Positions 8,157 through 13,852 are shown, counted from the stretch's first letter. The stretch is 14,592 nt of DNA from UBA12068 sp038318455 (GCA_038318455.1 JBBQCF010000024.1:1-14592); one strand, 5' to 3'. Program-made: numbers and translations. Notes: a model not told the origin generated them from the letters alone.

Positions 8157-8752
8157 ATGAATTTTACCACATAATCTTTGATTATCTGATGGATATCTTG
8201 GATTGATTTTGATCCATCAATTGTTGCCCAGTCCATGGAATTCTCGGCAAGCTCTAGAAATTTTTCCCGTTGCTTTTGAAGAATTTCTGAACCCACCAAA
8301 TCAAATCTTGTCTGTCCATTCTTTTGCCCGATTCTTTCCTGGGCAATTTCCACGGAAACATCGAGCAGAATGGTGGTGTTTGGGTGATCTCCAAGTGAGC
8401 ACATTTCAAGCAAATTCATGAGCACATCCTTTTCTACGCCCAGAATACTTGAATTGTAGCTTATGAAAGACCCGCTTCCCCTGTCACCAATTACGATTTT
8501 CCCAGCTGCCATGTTCGGTCGTATCAATTGCGAAAAAACTTGGCACTTGCAGGAAAGAAACAAGAACATCTCTGCATGTGCATCTTTCATGATATCAGCA
8601 ATCAAGACATTTCTGACTTGTTTGCTAAAATCAGTACTATCCAACTCTTTAACAATTATTGACTCTACTCCAATATAATCAAGCCAATCCTTCAATAGCT
8701 GACATTGGGTAGACTTACCCGCACCATCTATTCCCTCTATTTCAATGAACAT
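8144..8752 (-). CDS. tmk: thymidylate kinase-like P-loop kinase
   Basis: A 202-aa nucleoside monophosphate kinase fold of normal Tmk length. Walker A is EGIDGAGKST (residues 6-15). A DRG motif (GDRGSGSF) stands where Tmk has DRY/DRH. A LID-like region follows (QKNGQTRFDLVGSEILQKQR), then the helical ending. The region that reads EPGGT in standard Tmk is KELDST here, so the nucleotide pocket is altered and the substrate may not be dTMP. It may be the organism's thymidylate kinase or a dedicated pathway kinase. The start has GGAGG close upstream. It is the first gene of the cluster, with a promoter at 8794-8822. Confidence 0.8.
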   Translation of the reverse strand: MFIEIEGIDGAGKSTQCQLLKDWLDYIGVESIIVKELDSTDFSKQVRNVLIADIMKDAHAEMFLFLSCKCQVFSQLIRPNMAAGKIVIGDRGSGSFISYNSSILGVEKDVLMNLLEMCSLGDHPNTTILLDVSVEIAQERIGQKNGQTRFDLVGSEILQKQREKFLELAENSMDWATIDGSKSIQDIHQIIKDYVVKFMGET

Positions 8753-8771
8753 GTGCCACCTCCCCTAAATT

Positions 8772-8790
8772 TTGATATTTTTCATATCAA
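8772..8790. repeat. small inverted repeat at the operon start
   Basis: TTGATAT (8772-8778) and ATATCAA (8784-8790) form a 7-bp perfect inverted repeat with a 5-base spacer, covering the predicted transcription start (about 8787). It could be an operator or a leader hairpin. A similar-looking repeat lies in the aspS leader. Confidence 0.35.
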
Positions 8791-8793
8791 TAA

Positions 8794-8822
8794 ATAATGC
8801 ACTGAATACAAAATTATGTCAA
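8794..8822 (-). promoter_or_regulatory. sigma70-type promoter of the six-gene operon
   Basis: On the minus strand TTGACA (8822-8817), a 17-bp spacer, then CATTAT (8799-8794), matching consensus at 6/6 and 4/6. The start would fall near 8787, about 35 bases before the kinase ATG. Confidence 0.6.
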
Positions 8823-8852
8823 ACAGTTTTCGTTACTTAAAAAGTTATAACC

Positions 8853-8875
8853 AAAAAGAGGCTCTATTTAGCCTC
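8853..8875 (-). terminator. intrinsic terminator
   Basis: On the minus strand GAGGCT (8875-8870) pairs with AGCCTC (8863-8858) around a 6-base loop, followed by TTTTT. No minus-strand protein gene lies between it and the next terminator at 9064-9113, so it may end a non-coding transcript from the foldable segment upstream. Confidence 0.6.
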
Positions 8876-8886
8876 AATTCTTTGAT

Positions 8887-9060
8887 ATTTTTCAGAGCAC
8901 GGGATGTAGGAATTCCGCTTCTCTCATTCGCCGTCGCTCATTCTTTCAATTGTACTGGGTGGCGCCAAATCCTCGCTCGCTCGAATTTGTCGGCATTCGC
9001 TAGATAATTTCCTACTGAAAATTATCTAGCTCACTGCCACCCGTTCGATTCCGACACTGC
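8887..9060. other. GC-richer, highly foldable non-coding segment (candidate structured RNA or mobile-element end)
   Basis: No ORF with a ribosome site is present on either strand. Several inverted repeats nest here. GGGTGGC (8957-8963) pairs with GCCACCC (9036-9042). Inside, CAAAT/ATTTG (8966-8970/8985-8989) and a perfect 12-bp hairpin GCTAGATAATTT/AAATTATCTAGC (8999-9010/9019-9030) form two further arms. An alternative pairing, TGTCGG/CCGACA (8988-8993/9051-9056), also exists. The base composition differs from the AT-rich flanks. A minus-strand transcript would end at the terminator 8853-8875. It could equally be the recombination end of a mobile element. The 8753-9270 gap holds nothing else beyond the separately listed sites. 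Confidence 0.4.
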
Positions 9061-9063
9061 AAT

Positions 9064-9113
9064 AAAAAAGAAAAAGAGATGGGTATTTAAATACCCATCT
9101 CTTTTTCTTTTTT
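9064..9113. terminator. perfect 50-nt palindrome, bidirectional terminator
   Basis: Arms 9064-9088 and 9089-9113 are exact reverse complements with no spacer, centred on ATTT|AAAT. The arms contain AGAGATGGGTATTT, flanked outside by purine-only A/G tracts and matching T/C tracts, so each strand has a T-rich 3' tail. It lies downstream of the S51 peptidase gene on the minus strand and could end that transcript. Confidence 0.7.
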
Positions 9114-9117
9114 GCAC

Positions 9118-9216
9118 GCATGGCAGGATAGCTTTCGAACTTTTGACTGGCTTGAAGGTATGGCAGATCCAGATATTATTATTAAGCAAACTCATCAACT
9201 TCTGTCTTTAGTTTGA
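9118..9216 (+). pseudogene. possible C-terminal remnant of a plus-strand gene
   Basis: A 32-codon plus-strand frame with protein-like composition, reading AWQDSFRTFDWLEGM and then ADPDIIIKQTHQLLSLV before TGA. There is no upstream coding sequence: the frame runs back into the 50-nt palindrome. An internal ATG with a weak AAGG exists at GMADPD. It could be the tail of a deleted mobile-element or other gene. Chance cannot be excluded at this length. Confidence 0.25.
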
Positions 9217-9270
9217 TGCTACGGCGTCAGATTTGATTAATTAACACTATCAAGAAACTACATTTATTCC

Positions 9271-10023
9271 TTATTTTGTAAGCAATGCCTTCAGCGAAAG
9301 ATAATTCTTAGAAACAGGAACAACCTCCTTGAAATATTTTCCTTTATTCCAAAATACCTTGTAAATATTAGCAGTCTTTTTTGTTTGCAATACTCTATAT
9401 GTATCATCAATAATCTCCAGAGCTGCACAGTTATCAATAGCAATTGCAATTCCTCTGTTTTTTTTCATCATATCTTTCAGCGATTTTTCGCGGCCAACTT
9501 CAACGTCATAGTGCGGACAATGAAGCGCTGGAATCATATTTAATCCTTTCACTCGAATCATACTAGCTTGCTTGTTTTTTCCAAATCGCGCTGAATCAGA
9601 ATTTCCGTAGCGAAACCAACAAACAGATCCAGCAGAAAGACCAGCCAAGACAATTCCCTTTTGCAAGGCTTTTTTTAAAAGTTCATCAACGCCAAATTTT
9701 CTCCAAACTTTCATCATTTTCAGCGTGTTGCCACCACCAACATAAATAATATCCGATTGCATAATTTTTTGCTCCAATTCTTTTTTGGTATATTTTTCGG
9801 AAAGCAGTAGCAGTGAATCAACAGTACAGCCAAGTTTCTTGCCAAAATGATTCTTAACCACTTCAACATAACCAGCAGCATCACCACTAGCAGTTGGGAT
9901 AAAAAGAAGTTTCGGATTCTTTTTTCCAGACAATTGGATTATTTCACGATCAATACCAAGTGTTTCATTTTTAACCCCAGTACGACCAATTTCCCCGCCA
10001 CCGATTGCAATGATTTTTTTCAT
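9271..10023 (-). CDS. S51-family serine peptidase (peptidase E-like)
   Basis: A 250-aa class I glutamine amidotransferase-like fold of the S51 family (dipeptidase E, cyanophycinase relatives). The N-terminus KKIIAIGGGEIGR and the FIPTASGD turn are typical. VGGGNT (residues 95-100) and the nucleophile elbow GLSAGSVCW place the catalytic Ser at about 130. IPALHCPHYD supplies the candidate His (168 or 171). There is no signal peptide, so it should act in the cytoplasm, cleaving Asp-X dipeptides if it is a true PepE. The start has no Shine-Dalgarno site; a TATCCT element about 15 bases upstream would give a very short leader. It is probably monocistronic, ending at the palindrome 9064-9113. Confidence 0.88.
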   Translation of the reverse strand: MKKIIAIGGGEIGRTGVKNETLGIDREIIQLSGKKNPKLLFIPTASGDAAGYVEVVKNHFGKKLGCTVDSLLLLSEKYTKKELEQKIMQSDIIYVGGGNTLKMMKVWRKFGVDELLKKALQKGIVLAGLSAGSVCWFRYGNSDSARFGKNKQASMIRVKGLNMIPALHCPHYDVEVGREKSLKDMMKKNRGIAIAIDNCAALEIIDDTYRVLQTKKTANIYKVFWNKGKYFKEVVPVSKNYLSLKALLTK

Positions 10024-10092
10024 GATTATTCATAGGATAAATTAATTATGATTGAATTTTAGCATCTCTTTTAAATAAAAGTAAATAGCAAC

Positions 10093-10125
10093 AAAAAAAC
10101 CAAGGGGCTATATAAATCCCCCCGG
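10093..10125 (-). terminator. weak intrinsic terminator
   Basis: On the minus strand a GGGG/CCCC core stem, with an outer CC/GG and an AT-rich loop, is followed by a run of seven T. It lies shortly after the stop of the ORF at 10142-10558. The stem is short, hence modest confidence. Confidence 0.4.
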
Positions 10126-10141
10126 AAACTAATTCTCGATT

Positions 10142-10558
10142 TCATAGCCGACTTAAATTGACAGGTTTGCCAGTCAAGAATGGATAAAGCACTGGAGCCG
10201 CATTAATGATTGAGTCAGCACCACTTATTTCAAGTATTCGTGAAAAATCGCTAATTTCAAGTGGCTCAGTGAGGCAATCAAGCACATGTGTCATCTCAGC
10301 GTTTCTTCTATTTATACCCCAACAAGGTGCTATAATTGCAAGATCAGTAGGCATATCAACCAATTCACTCGCACGATTCTTTTCATTGAGCATATTTAAG
10401 AATAAAATTGCTCGACGCTTGATTTCGCTACAGTAAATATTTTGCACCATTCCGCCAACTGAAAGCAACCCACCCTCGATCATGAAGACGAAAAATTTCA
10501 TTCGCAAATCATTGCTGGAAAAAATACGAGCAACCAAGCTCTTTTCATTAGAGAGCAA
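10142..10558 (-). CDS. ORF of unknown function, probably the 3' piece of a broken gene
   Basis: An open frame of 138 codons from a TTG, with no ribosome site. The product is mixed polar and hydrophobic (for example KFFVFMIEGGLLSVGG, IIAPCWGIN, SGADSIINAAPVLY). I recognise no family. The frame is open upstream of the TTG as well. If one base is added in the T8 run (10566-10573), the ORF at 10564-10956 continues into it as ..AVNFFLIQLLSNEKSLV.., which reads smoothly. I therefore see it as the last part of a longer gene split by a homopolymer change, not as an independent gene. It ends at TGA before a weak terminator. Confidence 0.5.
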   Translation of the reverse strand: MLSNEKSLVARIFSSNDLRMKFFVFMIEGGLLSVGGMVQNIYCSEIKRRAILFLNMLNEKNRASELVDMPTDLAIIAPCWGINRRNAEMTHVLDCLTEPLEISDFSRILEISGADSIINAAPVLYPFLTGKPVNLSRL

Positions 10559-10563
10559 TTGGA

Positions 10564-10956
10564 TTAAAAAAAATTGACTGCAACATTTTCCGATTCAAGA
10601 GTTAACTGCTTAATTGACATAGTGGCACTCATAACAAGACTCTGCGCACTAGCTATTTGATCAGTAAAACTGGCATTATTAATCTTGAAACAATTTATTA
10701 CCTGATGAAACAATTCATTCATTCTCTCGCTGAGGAAATGACTACCCTCTTTGATTCTTCTATCAATTGTATCAATCGCAATGTCATTAATGGGTGGAAT
10801 TAAAATTTGCGGAACTTGATGCCAAGCCTCGGACACCAATCGAATCAAATCTAACTCGGAAGATATCTCGAGGTACGTGCCAGCTAGTGGATTATTTAAA
10901 GGAACACGAACAGTCGACAATGCCAAGCTAAAATCACAACCGCTAAGTTTGCTCAT
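10564..10956 (-). CDS. ORF of unknown function, probably a middle piece of a broken gene
   Basis: 130 codons from an ATG that overlaps the preceding stop (ATGA). There is no ribosome site before that ATG. The sequence is protein-like and mostly helical (DLIRLVSEAWHQVPQILIPP, then NELFHQVINCFKINN), without a recognisable motif. It ends at TAA, directly in a run of eight T. Adding one base to the run of nine G upstream (10975-10983) makes the previous ORF read through as GGGCVYWAAMSKLSGCDF into this one. Adding one T at its end joins it to the next ORF. ATGA coupling of separate small genes is the alternative. Confidence 0.5.
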   Translation of the reverse strand: MSKLSGCDFSLALSTVRVPLNNPLAGTYLEISSELDLIRLVSEAWHQVPQILIPPINDIAIDTIDRRIKEGSHFLSERMNELFHQVINCFKINNASFTDQIASAQSLVMSATMSIKQLTLESENVAVNFF

Positions 10957-11357
10957 AGCAGCCCAATAAACACACCCCCCCCCTGATAAACCATTGGATT
11001 ATGCGAAGGTAATTCCATTCCATTAATTGCTCTTCTTGGCATTAATCTTCCCCTTACCCTGGAAATACTAACATGATCACCAGTTTGCACAGACCAAATG
11101 TTGGCAAGTTGCTTTTCAAGCAACAAGCTGGTTTGCGCATTAAAATTATAAAGTCTCTTGGCTTCTTGACATAGCACAGTGGCAAGAACATCACGATAAG
11201 AAAAACTTTGTGGATTCCAGGCAAATGCTGGGTCCAGATAACATCTAATCGAAGACGCATTAGCAAGTTTTGTCAACATTGGACGATTATTAATAATTTC
11301 TACAATCATGGCTTGCTTTTTTTCTGAGATATTATTTATTTTGTAAAGAACTCGCAA
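10953..11357 (-). CDS. ORF of unknown function, probably a piece of a broken gene
   Basis: 134 codons from a TTG without a ribosome site. The frame extends upstream to a TGA at 11384-11382 with no ATG. Protein-like segments include FAWNPQSFSYRDVLATVL and KQLANIWSVQTGDHVSISRV; there is no known motif. It terminates just after a nine-G run (10975-10983) that encodes QGGG. A first internal ATG (MIVEIINN) also lacks a ribosome site. A promoter-like TTGACC-N17-TAGAAT lies at 11366-11394, so a leaderless TTG start is possible. The frame tiling with its neighbours favours a decayed longer gene. Confidence 0.45.
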   Translation of the reverse strand: MRVLYKINNISEKKQAMIVEIINNRPMLTKLANASSIRCYLDPAFAWNPQSFSYRDVLATVLCQEAKRLYNFNAQTSLLLEKQLANIWSVQTGDHVSISRVRGRLMPRRAINGMELPSHNPMVYQGGGVFIGLL

Positions 11358-11365
11358 ATCATTGC

Positions 11366-11394
11366 ATTCTATTATCTTTAATCATTTTGGTCAA
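11366..11394 (-). promoter_or_regulatory. promoter-like element
   Basis: Minus strand TTGACC (11394-11389), a 17-bp spacer, TAGAAT (11371-11366), each 5/6 to consensus. Transcription would start near 11359, next to the TTG of the 134-codon ORF. It may be fortuitous if this stretch was once coding. Confidence 0.4.
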
Positions 11395-11409
11395 ACGACA
11401 GCCATTATT

Positions 11410-11442
11410 AAAAGAAAAAGCGTACCATTTATGATACGCTTT
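11410..11442 (-). terminator. terminator-like hairpin
   Basis: AAAGCGTA (11442-11435) pairs with TACGCTTT (11424-11417), with a 10-base loop and a T-rich tail, on the minus strand. It conflicts with the idea that the open frame through it is coding; both cannot be fully functional. Confidence 0.5.
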
Positions 11443-11530
11443 CGATAAGCAGCTTAGTAATTTTCTAGGAACCCATTTTTCAAAAAATCTTTTCAGCAAA
11501 GATGCCTGTGTCGGGATATCCCTTGCCACT

Positions 11531-11980
11531 TCAGCGACTACTTAGATAAATAGCTCCTTTATCAAGTACTCCAACACGTATTCGCAAGCCAGCATCATAT
11601 GATTCAAGAGTTCTGCCCCATTCATCTTTGTTTATAATTCTAGAACTCTTTTTTGCCTTAAGAATAATAATAGCGACTGCTGTCCTCGTAAGCGGAACAG
11701 TATAACCACCTTGCCGAAACAAACGTTTCTGTCTTTTATAGGTCAGATTCTTTGAAGCAGGCAAGGGTCCAGCAAAAAGCAGCCTCTAACTACTTGCGCA
11801 TGATGAGTTTGCAAAATCATGCGTTGAGAACCAACCACCAGGCGGACTATAAAACCTCAGGAGAGATTGATTTTTCAATAAGCGGCGCATACTATTTATC
11901 GTCAAAGGAATTCCATTAAGTTCGCTGGGAAGAAAAAACAAAAAATGTGTCTCCTTCACCAAAAAACCTGAGATGGAAGG
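11531..11980 (-). pseudogene. broken gene segment with an in-frame TAG
   Basis: One minus-strand frame is open from just after the TGA at 11983-11981 to a TGA at 11533-11531, interrupted only by TAG at 11788-11786. The part before the TAG (64 codons) contains KETHFLFFLPSELNGIPLTI and RFYSPPGGWFSTHDF. The part after it (about 84 codons; a TTG gives 77 from 11764) contains GPLPASKNLTYKRQKRLFRQ and KDEWGRTLESYDAGLRIRVG. Both halves look like real protein, but neither has an ATG with a ribosome site. I recognise no family. The frame is also in phase with the 43-codon ORF upstream. Best explained as a decayed gene; stop-codon readthrough is the less likely alternative. Confidence 0.45.
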
Positions 11981-12112
11981 TCATGGCTCATTCAGATATT
12001 CAATCATTTCCATAGAAATAAATTGGACTTGATCAGTATCAGATAACCATACGTAGTCATTCCATTCGTTCAATTCAAATCGGCAATTATCATCAGCTGA
12101 CAAAATGTCCAT
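11981..12112 (-). CDS. small acidic ORF, 43 aa, downstream of the RiPP-like operon
   Basis: A short ORF with ATG at 12112 and the ribosome site AAGGAGAT seven bases upstream, ending in TGA. The product begins MDILSADDNCRFELNEWND and ends EMIEYLNEP. It is acidic, with two Trp, two Tyr and one Cys. It starts just after the terminator that follows the 24-residue ORF. It may be an intact small protein (an accessory or immunity factor, or a second substrate of the maturase). Alternatively it is the preserved 5' end of the broken gene, because the same frame continues after the TGA as protein-like sequence. The ribosome site makes translation likely; function is unknown. Confidence 0.5.
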   Translation of the reverse strand: MDILSADDNCRFELNEWNDYVWLSDTDQVQFISMEMIEYLNEP

Positions 12113-12131
12113 AACCGAATCTCCTTCATAG

Positions 12132-12164
12132 AAAAAGTGGCGACCTTAGATTCAAGATCGCCAC
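12132..12164 (-). terminator. intrinsic terminator after the candidate precursor peptide
   Basis: On the minus strand GTGGCGA (12164-12158) pairs with TCGCCAC (12143-12137), with an inner 3-bp extension across one mismatch, followed by TTTTT. It begins 26 bases after the stop of the 24-residue ORF. The plus strand also has a T-run, so it may act both ways. Confidence 0.8.
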
Positions 12165-12190
12165 TACTTTTTCTGCTTACTTGCCAGCTA

Positions 12191-12265
12191 CTAATCGTCG
12201 CAGTTGCCAAGCAGGTTATTAGAAATAACAACGCCACAGGGAACAATAAGTTTGAAACGTTTCAT
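12191..12265 (-). CDS. candidate RiPP precursor peptide, 24 aa
   Basis: A tiny ORF 23 bases after the radical SAM/SPASM stop, with AAAGGAGG at ideal spacing (8 bases) from the ATG and two tandem TAG stops. The peptide starts with a basic stretch (MKRFKLIVP), has Cys10 and Cys22 around a hydrophobic, Asn-containing core (GVVISNNLLG), and ends in two Asp. A terminator follows at once. A coupled, strongly initiated micro-ORF ending a maturase operon is the classic layout of a precursor. Its size is like PqqA, but it has no Glu or Tyr, so it is not a PQQ precursor. The cysteines could be thioether (sactipeptide or ranthipeptide-type) donors. Function is inferred from context only. Confidence 0.6.
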   Translation of the reverse strand: MKRFKLIVPCGVVISNNLLGNCDD

Positions 12266-12288
12266 GACCACGCCCTCCTTTCCTAGGA

Positions 12289-13566
12289 TTATACTACTGC
12301 TGCCTCAATTGATGTTTTCAAAAACATCTCCATCAGGAAGGGCAACATCTGTTTGATGCTTTCACATCGATATGGGTCAACCTCGCTGATATTCCCGGTT
12401 ATATGGAAATTTCTTACAGGACAACCTCCGCCACAAATCTTGACTGCAAAACATTCCGTGCAAGTTTTTACCTTGTTACCGTGACACGACCTTGCTTGAC
12501 GATCACTCATCAAAACAATCGATTTTGTCGTAGAGTCATATTTTCCGATGATAAAATTCGTTGATGCTGGGTGGCATTTTTCCTGAACTTCAACACACGT
12601 GGTGACGTCTCCAGTATAGGAAATTGCAATCCGATTGTCGGAATTTCCTTCACAAAATTCTGGTGGCGGCGTTGAGATATTCATGAAAGCGGAATTAACA
12701 ATTCCAACTCCTAGCTCATTGCCACGCAGAATTGCCTTTTGCAGGTTTTCTACGAAAAGTTCCACAGGTGGTTTGCTAAATGTCATTCCTGCAGTATTTT
12801 CCGAAGCACGTCCCGCAATCGAAATCGGTTCGAAGTGAATCTGTGTACCACCAAGCGAGTGAAGCCATTCAACCACATCAGTCATGCGCGAAACTGTAGA
12901 ATAAGGAACCGTAACGCGCAGCTTGAACTCCTTTCCATGAGCAACGAGTCGACGTATCGACTCTTCAACTATTTGCGATGATGCCCCACCATTTTTAAGC
13001 GGACGATGAATGTTCTGAATTTCGGGCGGTCCGTCTGCAGACATCGTAATCCTGAAATTATTCAAAACAAGAAAATCCAGAAAATCCGTAGACATGACGC
13101 CATTAGTTGTAATACTGAATTCTACACCAGGACTGTCTTTTTCTGCAAGTTTCTGTTTTTTTGCGTACTCGACGATGTTTTTGATTAAGCCGCTTGTCAT
13201 CGAAGGTTCTCCTCCGAAAAAAGCAACTGCCAGTCGTCGCCCTGCAGATGCTCTCACTCCGTGATCAATTACTGCATAAGCCATGGGCTCAGGCATGACC
13301 GTTGAGGAATTTCCCGAATCTGCGAAGCAATAACCGCAACGCAAATTACAGTCACTTGTTGTAATGATTGTCAACTGGTAGATACTATTGGGCTTACTTG
13401 CCCTGCGGAAAAAACCTGAATCATTAAGCTCCTTGAAGATACCTGGGTCATCAATCTCGTGTTCTGGAATTGTTACGATTTCATCAGCTCCATCGGACAA
13501 CAATATCCATTTTTCATTACGCAAAACCGCAGGTACACCATGAAACAATCTAGTTGAATTTTCCAT
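12289..13566 (-). CDS. radical SAM/SPASM peptide-maturase-like enzyme
   Basis: A 425-aa enzyme. Residues 1-60 form an N-terminal domain (FHGVPAVLRNEKWILLSDG) that may bind the precursor. The radical SAM motif is CNLRCGYC (Cys73, 77, 80) with FFGGEP at 116-121. The SPASM region has Cys305, 324 and 331, then C361, then CTECFAVKICGGGC (369, 372, 378, 382) and C401, enough for two auxiliary 4Fe-4S clusters. This set is typical of maturases that install thioether or carbon-carbon crosslinks in peptides (PqqE, mycofactocin and sactisynthase relatives) and also of anaerobic sulfatase maturases; no sulfatase is nearby. The start has AAAGGAG about nine bases upstream. It is the first gene of a two-gene unit with the 24-residue ORF. 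It does not closely resemble the other SPASM gene in the window. Confidence 0.88.
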   Translation of the reverse strand: MENSTRLFHGVPAVLRNEKWILLSDGADEIVTIPEHEIDDPGIFKELNDSGFFRRASKPNSIYQLTIITTSDCNLRCGYCFADSGNSSTVMPEPMAYAVIDHGVRASAGRRLAVAFFGGEPSMTSGLIKNIVEYAKKQKLAEKDSPGVEFSITTNGVMSTDFLDFLVLNNFRITMSADGPPEIQNIHRPLKNGGASSQIVEESIRRLVAHGKEFKLRVTVPYSTVSRMTDVVEWLHSLGGTQIHFEPISIAGRASENTAGMTFSKPPVELFVENLQKAILRGNELGVGIVNSAFMNISTPPPEFCEGNSDNRIAISYTGDVTTCVEVQEKCHPASTNFIIGKYDSTTKSIVLMSDRQARSCHGNKVKTCTECFAVKICGGGCPVRNFHITGNISEVDPYRCESIKQMLPFLMEMFLKTSIEAAVV

Positions 13567-13673
13567 GACTCACACTCCTTTTCTTTTTGGATGATTAAAT
13601 TGCCAATAAATAGCCGAGAACTAGACTGGCCGAGAATATTATTAAGTTTTCAAATAACTACAGGGAACTATTT

Positions 13674-13702
13674 AAACTATTCTATTTTCCATAATATGTC
13701 AA
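13674..13702 (-). promoter_or_regulatory. candidate promoter of the maturase/precursor operon
   Basis: Minus strand TTGACA (13702-13697) with, 17 bases on, TAGTTT (13679-13674). The -35 is perfect and the -10 weak. The leader would be about 100 nt before the maturase ATG. Confidence 0.4.
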
Positions 13703-13852
13703 GCGGTTGTGTTAATACCAACAAACTTTTACATGCTACTTCTCATTAACATTATTTATATTATACTACTACAATGGTATAAAAATAACAAATATAACTT
13801 TTTATTGAATATTAGTCGTTGCGTTGATTATTTGAGTTCACCTCACAACTCC

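Larger units (their letters stand above)
11362..11541 (-). pseudogene. open segment in a third frame, part of the broken gene
   Basis: About 60 open codons on the minus strand between a TAA (11544-11542) and a TGA (11361-11359). It has protein-like content such as TQASLLKRFFEKWVPRKLL and HKWYAFSFNN. It bridges the gap between the frame ending at 11531 and the ORF at 10953-11357. The terminator-like hairpin and promoter-like element listed here would then lie inside former coding sequence. Support is compositional only. Confidence 0.3.

Noticed and set aside
9031..9060. tRNA-like T-arm sequence GTTCGATTCC
   Set aside because: The five-base stem on either side does not pair, and no acceptor, D or anticodon arms can be placed at correct distances.
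11054..11266. 70-codon minus-strand frame inside 10953-11357
   Set aside because: Shadow frame within a longer ORF; no ribosome site and no better composition.
10502..11366. Exact 14-nt direct repeat TCGCAAATCATTGC at 10502-10515 and 11353-11366
   Set aside because: Short and isolated, with dissimilar flanks; chance cannot be excluded, so it is not called a duplication or att site.
12072..12128. Alternative 18-codon ORF (starts MKEIRLW) overlapping the ribosome site of the 43-residue ORF
   Set aside because: Its ATG lies at the end of the terminator T-run with no ribosome site of its own; the AAGGAG belongs to the ATG at 12112.
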